A DNA stretch of 64,000 bases from Bacilli bacterium (GTDB taxonomy: Bacteria; Bacillota_I; Bacilli_A; RF39; UBA660), in the NCBI GenBank assembly GCA_900758495.1, contig CAAERO010000004.1, positions 1 to 64,000 on the forward strand. The letters are read 5' to 3'. Of the stretch, positions 44,203-52,306 are shown piece after piece. A program made the position numbers and the translations under genes. How positions within the stretch are numbered: position 1 is the first letter of the stretch; each line of letters opens with the position of its first letter. The notes under the pieces were generated by a model. The model was not told the origin of the DNA. It did not search any database and was given only the letters and a program-made list of their open reading frames with translations.

Positions 44203-44364
44203 ATGAAAGAGGCTACAGGAGAATTAAATATGACAGTAGTTACTATTGTCTTGATTGGTGTTATAACTGCTTTCTTTGCTTGGTTTTGGCCACAAGTTAT
44301 TCAACCTCAAATTCAAAATCAATGGAATAAGAATGTTAATTCCCAAGTTGATAATATGGGATAA
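44203..44364 (+). CDS. Flp-like major pilin candidate
   Basis: A 53-aa protein: a short N-terminus (MKEATGELNM), one hydrophobic helix (TVVTIVLIGVITAFFAWFWP) and a polar tail ending NSQVDNMG. Size and layout fit Flp pilins of Tad systems. The TGEL-NM stretch could be a prepilin cleavage region, though it lacks the usual Glu at +5. GGAAAGGAG precedes the ATG, and its own promoter suggests it is needed in high amount. It follows tadC directly. Confidence 0.7.
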   Translation: MKEATGELNMTVVTIVLIGVITAFFAWFWPQVIQPQIQNQWNKNVNSQVDNMG

Positions 44365-44378
44365 GGAAGTGATAAAGA

Positions 44379-44882
44379 ATGCGTGATGCGATTGGTGGAG
44401 TATTTACATTACAAATTATTTTAGCTTTTGTATTATTGATTAATGGGTATATGGCATATTCTGTCAATTATACTCGCGCCTTTCGAGTTAAGAATGAAAT
44501 AATAAATATTATTGAACAAAAAGAAGGATTTACTGAAGGTGAAAAAGGTGCTAAAGGTGAAATAACAGCCTTAGTAAAAAGAGCTGGATATGGTCTTTCT
44601 GCGGTTCAACAACAAGCGGTAAGAAGCAAGAACAATGTTGATGGATGGTATTGTAATGGTTCAGAAGGCTACTGTGTCAAATGTACTGACAATACTGGTA
44701 ATAATAAACTTAATTCAGATGATGCATCTTATCGTGGGGTTTATTACAGTGTAAAAACATATGTCAATATGGATATACCAATTCTTAACCGAATATTTAC
44801 TGGTTTACCTGATATGTTATCGGTAAATGGTGATACTAAGACTGTATATGCTAAGAATGGATGTAAAGCAATGAGCAAATAA
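44379..44882 (+). CDS. TadE-like pseudopilin 2
   Basis: A 167-aa protein starting MRDAIGGVFTLQIILAFVLLINGYMAYSV, a hydrophobic helix preceded by Gly-Gly as in prepilin-like leaders, followed by a domain with four cysteines (YCNGSEGYCVKC ... GCK). The position after the small pilin and the outline are those of TadE/TadF. It is the second such protein of the cluster. Confidence 0.65.
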   Translation: MRDAIGGVFTLQIILAFVLLINGYMAYSVNYTRAFRVKNEIINIIEQKEGFTEGEKGAKGEITALVKRAGYGLSAVQQQAVRSKNNVDGWYCNGSEGYCVKCTDNTGNNKLNSDDASYRGVYYSVKTYVNMDIPILNRIFTGLPDMLSVNGDTKTVYAKNGCKAMSK

Positions 44883-44896
44883 AAGGAGGGAAAAGT

Positions 44897-45874
44897 ATGT
44901 ATGTAATAGTTGCAAATGAAGCAAAAGATATGCTATCCCGACTTGATATAGATGTTATGAAAAGTGTAGAGGGGGTTCATACGGCGGATGAGATAGTTTC
45001 AATGTTTAAGAACTTCTTTTATGCTAGAATGATTCTTGATGTTACAGCAATTCAAGATTATGATGATGTTACAAATATTCAAAAGATTTCTATAGGTTTG
45101 GATGCTGAAAAAATTATACTTGTTTTGCCAAATAATGAAATTTCTACATCTAGTAATTATTTATCAAAAATAATTTCAATGGGTATTTACAATTTCACTA
45201 CTAATTTAGAAGGAGTTAAGTATTGTCTTGATCATCCTAATACTTATAAAGATGTTGCTCATATTCAACAACTTAATACTTTGTCTAGTACAATTAATGA
45301 GAAAGTAATGAGTGGTAACCAAATCATTGGTATTAGAAATATTACTGATCATGCTGGTTCTACTACTTTAATATATATGCTAAAAAAAGAGCTTGAACAG
45401 TTCTATAATATGGACGTTGTAGCAATAGAGATTAATCGTCATGATTTTCTTTATTTTGGTGATAAGAATATGGTATCAACTACTGATGCTAACTTAATGA
45501 CTGAACTAGTTAAGCATAAAGATGTGTCTGTTATATTGATTGATTTAAATGATTCTTCTAATGAAGGTGTTTGTGGTGATGTTTTATATTTGATAGAACC
45601 TTCTAGTATTAAACTTAATAAGTTAATGCGAAGAAATAGAAAAATCTTTGATGAGTTAAGGGGAAAGAAGATAATACTAAATCAAAGTTTATTAACTAAT
45701 AGGGATGTTATGGATTTTGAATATGAAGGAAGAACTAAGGTGTTTTATAATTTACCACCTTTAAATGATCGAGAAAGAAATAATGTTCTTACGGATTTCT
45801 TATCAAAGATAGGTCTTATAAATAAAACAGAAGAGAAAGAAGACACTAAAATTTTTGGGCTATTCAAACGTTAA
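44897..45874 (+). CDS. CpaE/TadZ-like degenerate ParA ATPase
   Basis: A 325-aa protein. An N-terminal receiver-like alpha/beta domain (~1-120) precedes a ParA/MinD-like domain, as in CpaE/TadZ, which places the pilus in the cell. The P-loop position reads GIRNITDHAGSTTLIYML: the lysines needed for ATP hydrolysis are missing, so it probably only binds nucleotide or acts as a scaffold. VSVILIDLNDSS stands at the Walker B position. GGAGGG precedes the ATG. Confidence 0.75.
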   Translation: MYVIVANEAKDMLSRLDIDVMKSVEGVHTADEIVSMFKNFFYARMILDVTAIQDYDDVTNIQKISIGLDAEKIILVLPNNEISTSSNYLSKIISMGIYNFTTNLEGVKYCLDHPNTYKDVAHIQQLNTLSSTINEKVMSGNQIIGIRNITDHAGSTTLIYMLKKELEQFYNMDVVAIEINRHDFLYFGDKNMVSTTDANLMTELVKHKDVSVILIDLNDSSNEGVCGDVLYLIEPSSIKLNKLMRRNRKIFDELRGKKIILNQSLLTNRDVMDFEYEGRTKVFYNLPPLNDRERNNVLTDFLSKIGLINKTEEKEDTKIFGLFKR

Positions 45875-45878
45875 TAAT

Positions 45879-45910
45879 TGACAAAAATAACTAATTTATA
45901 TATTATAATA
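45879..45910 (+). promoter_or_regulatory. Strong internal promoter before the VirB2-like gene
   Basis: A consensus TTGACA (45879-45884) with TATTAT at 17 bases (45902) or TATAAT at 20 bases (45905). It marks the change from the Tad half to the T4SS half. Confidence 0.75.
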
Positions 45911-45930
45911 GGTGTGAAGGAGAAATTGAT

Positions 45931-46299
45931 ATGGATTTATTAAATTTACAAATATTAGGAAACGTTGCTCCAGTAACTGATCCAGCTTGTCATGGAATGT
46001 TATTCTTAGTAAGAATTATTCGTAGAGGTGTATTTCCTATTTTACAAATTGGTATACCAATTATCTTAATTGTTTTAGGTACACTTGATTTAGGAAAAGC
46101 TGTTATAGAATCAGATGAGAAAAAAGTTAAAGAAGCACAAGGTAGATTAATCAAACGTTGTATTTATGCAGTAGCTGTTTTCTTTATTGTTACTTTAGTT
46201 AACGTTGTTTTATCAATGGTATCAACTACGGCAGGAGATGCTGTTACAGGTATGGAAGACTGGCGTGCTTGTTGGAATGCTGCTGGTAGTAGTAATTAG
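45931..46299 (+). CDS. VirB2/TrbC-like two-helix pilin candidate
   Basis: A 122-aa protein with two membrane helices (FPILQIGIPIILIVLGTLDLGKAV and RCIYAVAVFFIVTLVNVVLSM) joined by a short charged cytoplasmic loop, SDEKKVKEAQGRLIKR. That is the VirB2 pilin fold, though the first helix has no clear signal cleavage. Its loop is shared with the 390-aa protein that follows. A dedicated promoter fits a structural subunit made in large amounts. Confidence 0.65.
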   Translation: MDLLNLQILGNVAPVTDPACHGMLFLVRIIRRGVFPILQIGIPIILIVLGTLDLGKAVIESDEKKVKEAQGRLIKRCIYAVAVFFIVTLVNVVLSMVSTTAGDAVTGMEDWRACWNAAGSSN

Positions 46300-46326
46300 T
46301 TTTTGGAAAGTAGTAAATATTAGAAA

Positions 46327-46355
46327 TTGCTATTTTCTTTTTTTTTTGATACAAT
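46327..46355 (+). promoter_or_regulatory. Possible promoter before the 390-aa gene
   Basis: TTGCTA (46327-46332), a T-rich 17-base spacer and TACAAT (46350-46355), 51 bases before the start. Confidence 0.5.
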
Positions 46356-46406
46356 AATTATGATTAGTTTGACTTTTATGTACAATAATCTTTTGGAGGC
46401 GTTTTT

Positions 46407-47579
46407 ATGAAGAAAAAGAAACTTTTAAGTTCAGTGATACTAGCCATAATGATAGGCATTTTTCTTACACCTAGTGGAGTTGAAGCTGCTAGTTTAGGAA
46501 CATGTAATTATACAGTGTCTGATCCTTCTAGATTGGGTTTAGCTAAGGTGAAAAAAATGACTTTTTCTGTAACTGTCAATGATGATGGAAGTATAACGAA
46601 GAAAAATATGTATGTTAATGATAAGAATGTTGGATTAACAACTGGCGCTTTAAAAGGTGATTCATTTTATCTAGAGGGGACAATAATAAAGGAACTTAAG
46701 AAAAATGGTACTTTCTATAAAGCTTTTAAAAAGTATAATGATTGTCCTGATATGCAAATAATTTACTATGTAAGCAATCAACAACTTGGAATTTATACTG
46801 AAGGTAATAGAGACTCTGATGGCAATCAATCAATTACGGTTTCTACCACAAAAAAAGGTGGAAATAATACTGGTGGTAACTCTAATAGTGGGGGTAATAA
46901 AGTTTATTGTACTAGAAAACCTCAAAATGTATTAAATAGTGGTCAAAAAGTTACAGTTAGTTTTGAAGAAAAAGGCGGTGTAAAGAAAGTAAGACTAGTG
47001 AGTACTACGAGAAATGATAAAGTCTTTGATTATGATAAAATTGCAACTTTGGATAATGTTAGCTTTAGGGTTGATCAAGCATCTGTAAGCAAATTTTGGA
47101 GTAAAAAATGTGAAAATACTGAAATGTATTTTGCAGCGATTAATGGCGATAAGAGTAATATAATTATTCAGACAACTAAACCTAATGCGATTGATAATGC
47201 TTCTTATAATACAAAAGAAGAAAAATATGATAATGGTGGGGTTAACACTTTTGAGGATAAATTTAATTTAGATAATCTTAATAAGGAATATAATAGTTGT
47301 AGTCAAATTATTGATATGTCAGAAGGAAAGTTTGGTTGGATTTTACAGAAATTACTTAATTATATTAAGATAGCAGGTCCAATACTTGTTGTTTTATTAA
47401 GCGCGGTTGATTTTATAAAAGCAATGGCTTCTAGTGATGAAAATGTCTTTAAAAAGGCCCAATCAAGATTAATGATTAGATTAATAGCAGCTCTTGCTTT
47501 ATTCTTAGTTCCAACCCTAGTACAATTATTATTAGGATTGGTCAATGGAATAAGTGATCCAACTTGTGGATTAAAATAG
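46407..47579 (+). CDS. Secreted-domain protein fused to a VirB2-like membrane module
   Basis: A 390-aa protein. A signal peptide (LLSSVILAIMIGIFLTPSGVEA) leads to an extracellular region of ~280 residues with few cysteines and a Gly/Asn linker (~148-160), then a two-helix module at the end (KLLNYIKIAGPILVVLLSAVDFIKAM ... IRLIAALALFLVPTLVQLLLGL). The loop SSDENVFKKAQSRLMIR matches the VirB2-like protein before it. It may be a pilin carrying a large outside domain, or a channel subunit. Unknown family. Confidence 0.65.
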   Translation: MKKKKLLSSVILAIMIGIFLTPSGVEAASLGTCNYTVSDPSRLGLAKVKKMTFSVTVNDDGSITKKNMYVNDKNVGLTTGALKGDSFYLEGTIIKELKKNGTFYKAFKKYNDCPDMQIIYYVSNQQLGIYTEGNRDSDGNQSITVSTTKKGGNNTGGNSNSGGNKVYCTRKPQNVLNSGQKVTVSFEEKGGVKKVRLVSTTRNDKVFDYDKIATLDNVSFRVDQASVSKFWSKKCENTEMYFAAINGDKSNIIIQTTKPNAIDNASYNTKEEKYDNGGVNTFEDKFNLDNLNKEYNSCSQIIDMSEGKFGWILQKLLNYIKIAGPILVVLLSAVDFIKAMASSDENVFKKAQSRLMIRLIAALALFLVPTLVQLLLGLVNGISDPTCGLK

Positions 47580-47596
47580 AAAGGAGTGAGGTATGA

Positions 47597-49630
47597 ATGG
47601 GGAGTAGTAGTAGTACAAATCCAAATGTTTTTCTAGATGGTGGTAGAATGATTATGTCTCTTCTTGATAGTATAGGAGTAGCATTATTAGGGGCAATATA
47701 TAAAATTTTCTATATGGTAGCTAATGCCACTATCATTAAAGGTGAAGTTGTAAAAGTATTTTATTCAAGAATTCAATTAATACTTGGTATAATTATGATA
47801 TTTAAACTTGCTATGACAATTTTAAATATTATAATTAATCCTGATATTATTAAAGATCAAAAACAAGGTACTGGTAAGGTTGTTACAAGGATAGTAGTGG
47901 CATTATTTATGCTTACACTTGTTATACCAATTAATATTCCTAATGCCAAAGCTAATAGTTTAAATGCATATATTAATGATCATGGTATTCTATTTGGCTT
48001 TCTTTATAAAACGCAAGACACCATTTTATCTGAAAATATTATAGCAAAACTAGTTCTTGGAGTACCATCAGATTCGAGTACTAGTTTAAGTGTTAATAAT
48101 TTAGATGATGTGGGAAATACTATGGCTTCAACTGTATTGAAAGTTTTTGTTAGAATTAATGTTAAAGACGAAGAAGCACCAATTTGTGATAATGAGAATA
48201 AAGGTGATCCATGTCCTAATGTTGTTTGTCCTGATGAAGTTAATGCTTCGCATTATGCTGAAGATAATGTTGATCCACAAATTATTTTGGACCATATAAA
48301 TGAAGATTGCGGAAGTGGATCTGATCATAGATACGCATTCGTTTATACTCCTTTTTTAGGGGCGGTCTTTATGATAATTATGGCTTTAATAATAGCAGGA
48401 TTTACAGTAGATATAGTAGTTCGTGCAATAAAACTTGCAGTTTTAAGACTGATAGCACCTGTTCCAATTATCAGCTATATTAATCCACCTAAGCAAGGTG
48501 GAGGAGCTTTCGATAATTGGACTAAATCTTTAATTTCTACTTATGTTGATTTATTTGTAAGATTAGCAATTGTATATTTTGGTCTATTCTTAATAAGATC
48601 ACTTCTTGATACAGGACTAGATGTCTTTGGAGGTGATGTTGCTAGTAATGCTCCAGTTTTCTATGTTGGAATGGCTTTTATCTTTATTATTTTAGGTATT
48701 CTTGTCTTTATGAAACAAGCACCACAATTTATAAAAGATGTATTAGGTATCAAAGGAAAACCAATGGGAAATGTTGGACTTTCAAGTTTATTAGGTGGAA
48801 CTGCTATGGCTATTGGTGGCGGTGGTCTAGCTGGCTTTGGTTTAGGTGCTATGCAGGGATTTGATGCTGCTAATAAGGCAACAGCTGAAGGTAAAGCTTT
48901 TTCGCCATTCCAATCTTGGGCACAAAACCGTGATCAAATGGCTAAGATTAGAACTGGGGATAAAGATGCTCGTGGTGGAATACTTGGGGGTATGATGGAT
49001 CGCTCACTATATAACGCAAGAGAAAGACAACTTAATATAAAGGGATTAAGTTATGAAAATGCTGAGTTGGCTAAAAATGCGCATTATGCTCAACAGGATA
49101 GAATTCATAATGCACAACTTAAGAGGGATTTTGCTTATGAAAGATTAAAACAAGCAGGAATTACAGAAGCTCCTTCAGTTAATTATGCCCAAGCCAGTGA
49201 GGCACTAAATAATTATGTTTCATCTGCTCGAAGCCAGGGATTAAGTCAAAGTGCAATTGAAGCTTCAGATGCTTATAAACAACTTAGTAGAAATGTTAAT
49301 AATGCAAGACTTTGGGATGATTTTGAAGCAGCTGATAATATTTTAAGTCAAGAACAAACACTTGGTGGAAAAATCGAAAAGAATTACAAAAATATTTCTC
49401 AAGCTAGAAGTACTGCTGGCGTTGATCCGAGAATGATTGATGAATATGGTGGTTCAGGTATTGGTGGAGCTCGTCGTGGAACATACAGAGCAGGTGGTAA
49501 AAGAACACGATATGATCCATATGCCCAAGGTGATCCTTCTAATCTTGATGATATTGAATGGAGAGGTCCTTCTATAGGTGGAAGTCCAGGTGGAGGTCAT
49601 GGACCAGGTGGAGGCGGCCCTAGACCGTAA
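47597..49630 (+). CDS. VirB6/TrbL-like channel protein
   Basis: A 677-aa polytopic protein. Around six to eight helices lie in residues ~20-120 and ~250-385, including AVLRLIAPVPIISYINPPKQGGGAFDNWTKSLISTYVDLFVRLAIVYF, the conserved core of Gram-positive VirB6/TrbL (PrgH-like) proteins. An outside loop has a Cys cluster (CDNENKGDPCPNVVC). The C-terminal ~280 residues are cytoplasmic, helical, and end in a Gly-rich tail (GGSPGGGHGPGGGGPRP). It forms the translocation channel in type IV secretion. Confidence 0.85.
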   Translation: MGSSSSTNPNVFLDGGRMIMSLLDSIGVALLGAIYKIFYMVANATIIKGEVVKVFYSRIQLILGIIMIFKLAMTILNIIINPDIIKDQKQGTGKVVTRIVVALFMLTLVIPINIPNAKANSLNAYINDHGILFGFLYKTQDTILSENIIAKLVLGVPSDSSTSLSVNNLDDVGNTMASTVLKVFVRINVKDEEAPICDNENKGDPCPNVVCPDEVNASHYAEDNVDPQIILDHINEDCGSGSDHRYAFVYTPFLGAVFMIIMALIIAGFTVDIVVRAIKLAVLRLIAPVPIISYINPPKQGGGAFDNWTKSLISTYVDLFVRLAIVYFGLFLIRSLLDTGLDVFGGDVASNAPVFYVGMAFIFIILGILVFMKQAPQFIKDVLGIKGKPMGNVGLSSLLGGTAMAIGGGGLAGFGLGAMQGFDAANKATAEGKAFSPFQSWAQNRDQMAKIRTGDKDARGGILGGMMDRSLYNARERQLNIKGLSYENAELAKNAHYAQQDRIHNAQLKRDFAYERLKQAGITEAPSVNYAQASEALNNYVSSARSQGLSQSAIEASDAYKQLSRNVNNARLWDDFEAADNILSQEQTLGGKIEKNYKNISQARSTAGVDPRMIDEYGGSGIGGARRGTYRAGGKRTRYDPYAQGDPSNLDDIEWRGPSIGGSPGGGHGPGGGGPRP

Positions 49631-49654
49631 TGTATAAAGGAGTGTGACTAGTTA

Positions 49655-49966
49655 ATGAATTATTTAATACCAGCTAACACTAAAAAAGGAGAATTGATTT
49701 TAGGAATATTTAGAGGTAGCGATTTGATATTATTTGGAGTTGGTATACTACTAACATTAATCTTGTTAGTTAGTATGCCAATGAATGATACTATGGAGGT
49801 CGTTCTTGTTATACTTCCAGCAGCTATTTGTACCTTCCTAATTATTCCTGTTCCTAATTATCATAATATGTTGACAATAATCTTAGAGTGTTATGCTTTT
49901 GTAACTAATAAACAAAAATATGTATGGAAGGGTTGGTGTGCTACTGATGGCAAAGAAAATAGGTAG
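49655..49966 (+). CDS. PrgI/VirB3-like membrane protein
   Basis: A 103-aa protein with two closely spaced helices (LILFGVGILLTLILLVSMPM and VVLVILPAAICTFLIIPVP) after MNYLIPANTKKGELILGIFRG, the PrgI-family opening. In Gram-positive T4SSs PrgI/VirB3 sits beside VirB4 and anchors it to the membrane. It overlaps the next gene by 20 bases. Confidence 0.85.
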   Translation: MNYLIPANTKKGELILGIFRGSDLILFGVGILLTLILLVSMPMNDTMEVVLVILPAAICTFLIIPVPNYHNMLTIILECYAFVTNKQKYVWKGWCATDGKENR

Positions 49967-50495
49967 CTCTTATACTGAGGATTGGGTACCAGTTGAATCT
50001 ATTCAAAATGGTATGATTGTCTGCAGTGATAAAAATAAAGTAACTGGAGTTAAAATTGCTCCGAGAAATATCTTTATCTTGGATGCGCAAGCACAAGATA
50101 ACGTTTTAATCAGTTTGAAAAACTTTTATAATATGATTGATTTTGAATTTTGGCTAGTAGTAGCAGATCGACCTGTTGATATATCAGTATATATGTCTCA
50201 GTTACAACTTTTATATAATGATACACCATCTCCTGCTATTCGTAAGATAATAATGCAGGATATAGAAAAAGGTAATACCTTTATGAATAATAGTATTGTT
50301 GATACAGAGTATTACATATTGTTTAAAGATAAGAATCCTGATAATCTTCAAAAGAGAATTCGTCTTTTAATTAATGGTCTTGCTAGTTGTGGACTTAATG
50401 CTTCTCAAGTTAGTAATGATGATTTAAGATTAATTCTTGATAACTTCTTAAATGGAGGTAAAACAACAGAATTTGGGACGGTGATGCCATTATGA
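49947..50495 (+). CDS. VirB4 N-terminal domain encoded separately
   Basis: A protein of about 182 aa, starting at the ATG at 49947 (MAKKIGSSYTEDWVPVESIQNGMI). Its content, with GVKIAPRNIFILDAQAQDNVLISLKNFYNMIDFEFWLVVADRPVDISVY, matches the N-terminal region of VirB4/TraE-type ATPases that contacts the membrane partners. It overlaps the ATPase gene by 4 bases (ATGA), so the two are made together. A split between these parts is uncommon; it may be natural here rather than a frameshift, because both pieces have proper starts. Confidence 0.75.
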   Translation: MAKKIGSSYTEDWVPVESIQNGMIVCSDKNKVTGVKIAPRNIFILDAQAQDNVLISLKNFYNMIDFEFWLVVADRPVDISVYMSQLQLLYNDTPSPAIRKIIMQDIEKGNTFMNNSIVDTEYYILFKDKNPDNLQKRIRLLINGLASCGLNASQVSNDDLRLILDNFLNGGKTTEFGTVMPL

Positions 50496-52282
50496 GTATA
50501 AGTTTGAAAAGTCAAATAGCCCCTAAGGGGTTACACTTTAATCCAAGTGATTTCTTTATAAGTGATAAGTATGCTACTATTTTAACAGTAGTGTCTTATC
50601 CTAAATATATAGCACCTGGTTATTTATCAACTTTGACATCTATGAGTGGAATTAAAATTGTTATTAAACATCTTCCAGTTCCTTTTAGTATGATGTCTAA
50701 GATGATTAATAGACAAGTAGCTGATTTACGTGAAAAGTATCGTCAAGAAAAAGATCAAACTGCTAAAGAAAAAATAAGACAGGATGCAGAGAGCTTAGAG
50801 TATTTCGTTTCTATGCTTGCTTCTAGTCAATCTAAGATTTTTGATTTCCAAATGCATATTATGATTACAGCTGATACGAAAGAAGAACTTGAACTTAAGA
50901 AAGTTAATGTTAAAAACTATTTAGATGCGATGGAGTTACGTGCTATTTCTCTTCGTTTTGAACAGGAGAAAGTACTTAAAAGTATTATTCCAATTTTTCC
51001 ATCTCAAGATGTTGAACAAAGAATTGGTACACCAATTCCTTCTCCAACAATAGCTGCTATGTATCCTTTTATTTTTGATAGTATTAAAGATCCAGGATTA
51101 TCAGTTTTATTAGGTGTAGATTTTTCTGGTGGTGTAATTTTATTTAACCAATTCTTATATCAAATTAGAAAAGAAAATAATAGAAATAATGCTAATATGA
51201 TAATACTTGGTACTTCTGGAAGTGGTAAGAGTACTGCTGCTAAGTTAGTACTTAGAAGCCATATTAGAAATGGTTGTCAGATAGTAGCGATTGACCCTGA
51301 AAATGAACTTGAAGAAATTACAAGAACTTTTGGGGGAGATACAGTTGATATTGGTAAAGGTGGTCAGTTTGGATTAATTAATCCCCTTGAAGTTATTATT
51401 GATGCTGATGAGGAGGAAATTAAACAAGGACTTGGTTATACTGTTTTAACAAGAACTTTACAATCTTTAAAAGCTTTTATGAGATATTATGATCCATCAA
51501 TTACTGAAGATGTACTTACTATGTTTAGTGAAGTGGTTCAAGATACTTATAAACGATTTGGTATTGATTTTGATACAGATTTTTCTCACTTTACTAGTAA
51601 TGATTATCCGACATTTACAGATGTTTATGCTACTATTAAAGGACGTATTTTATCAATGCCTGAACAAACTCATGAGAAAGATATTTTACAAAGATTACAA
51701 TTAAAAGTTAAACCATTAGTTACAGAACTTAAATTCTACTTTGATGGAAAAACAACTATTCGTAAAGATAGTGACTTTATGGTATTTAATATTAAAGAAT
51801 TAATGAACTCAGAAGGAAATACTAAGAACGCATTGTTCTTCAATATATTACGTTTTGCTTGGGGATTATGTCTTGATACTAGTGTAAATACTATATTGAT
51901 GGTTGATGAAGCTCACGTATTATTAGGTGCTAATAATGAACTAGGAGCTGATTTCTTAGCGCAAGTACAGCGTCGTGCTAGAAAATATAATACTGGTACA
52001 ATAATTATTACTCAACAACCAAGTGATTTTTCAGATCCTGCAGTTATTACACAAGGTAAAGCTATTTTTGATAACTCATCATATTATCTTGTTATGGGAT
52101 TAAAAAAACAAGCTGTTGATGATTTATCACTATTAATTGATTTAAATGACAATGAACGAGATAGTATTAAAAGATACTCGCAAGGTGAAGCTTTGTTTGT
52201 CTGTGGAAATAGACGTATGAGAATAAATGTTGTTGTTACTAAAGAAGAATTAGAATCATTTGGTGATGGTGGCGGATTTTAG
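50492..52282 (+). CDS. virB4: VirB4-like type IV secretion ATPase
   Basis: A 596-aa ATPase that energises T4SS assembly and transport. Walker A GTSGSGKS (240-247), Walker B TILMVDEAHVLL (~466), and the downstream ARKYNTGTIIITQQPSDF with the conserved glutamines. The first ~230 residues are the end of the VirB4 N-domain, with a VADLREKYRQEKDQT coiled coil. It lacks the first ~180 residues of a usual VirB4; these are supplied by the gene before it. Confidence 0.93.
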   Translation: MSISLKSQIAPKGLHFNPSDFFISDKYATILTVVSYPKYIAPGYLSTLTSMSGIKIVIKHLPVPFSMMSKMINRQVADLREKYRQEKDQTAKEKIRQDAESLEYFVSMLASSQSKIFDFQMHIMITADTKEELELKKVNVKNYLDAMELRAISLRFEQEKVLKSIIPIFPSQDVEQRIGTPIPSPTIAAMYPFIFDSIKDPGLSVLLGVDFSGGVILFNQFLYQIRKENNRNNANMIILGTSGSGKSTAAKLVLRSHIRNGCQIVAIDPENELEEITRTFGGDTVDIGKGGQFGLINPLEVIIDADEEEIKQGLGYTVLTRTLQSLKAFMRYYDPSITEDVLTMFSEVVQDTYKRFGIDFDTDFSHFTSNDYPTFTDVYATIKGRILSMPEQTHEKDILQRLQLKVKPLVTELKFYFDGKTTIRKDSDFMVFNIKELMNSEGNTKNALFFNILRFAWGLCLDTSVNTILMVDEAHVLLGANNELGADFLAQVQRRARKYNTGTIIITQQPSDFSDPAVITQGKAIFDNSSYYLVMGLKKQAVDDLSLLIDLNDNERDSIKRYSQGEALFVCGNRRMRINVVVTKEELESFGDGGGF

Positions 52283-52306
52283 ATGTAGTTAGGTGGTGAA
52301 GAAGAG

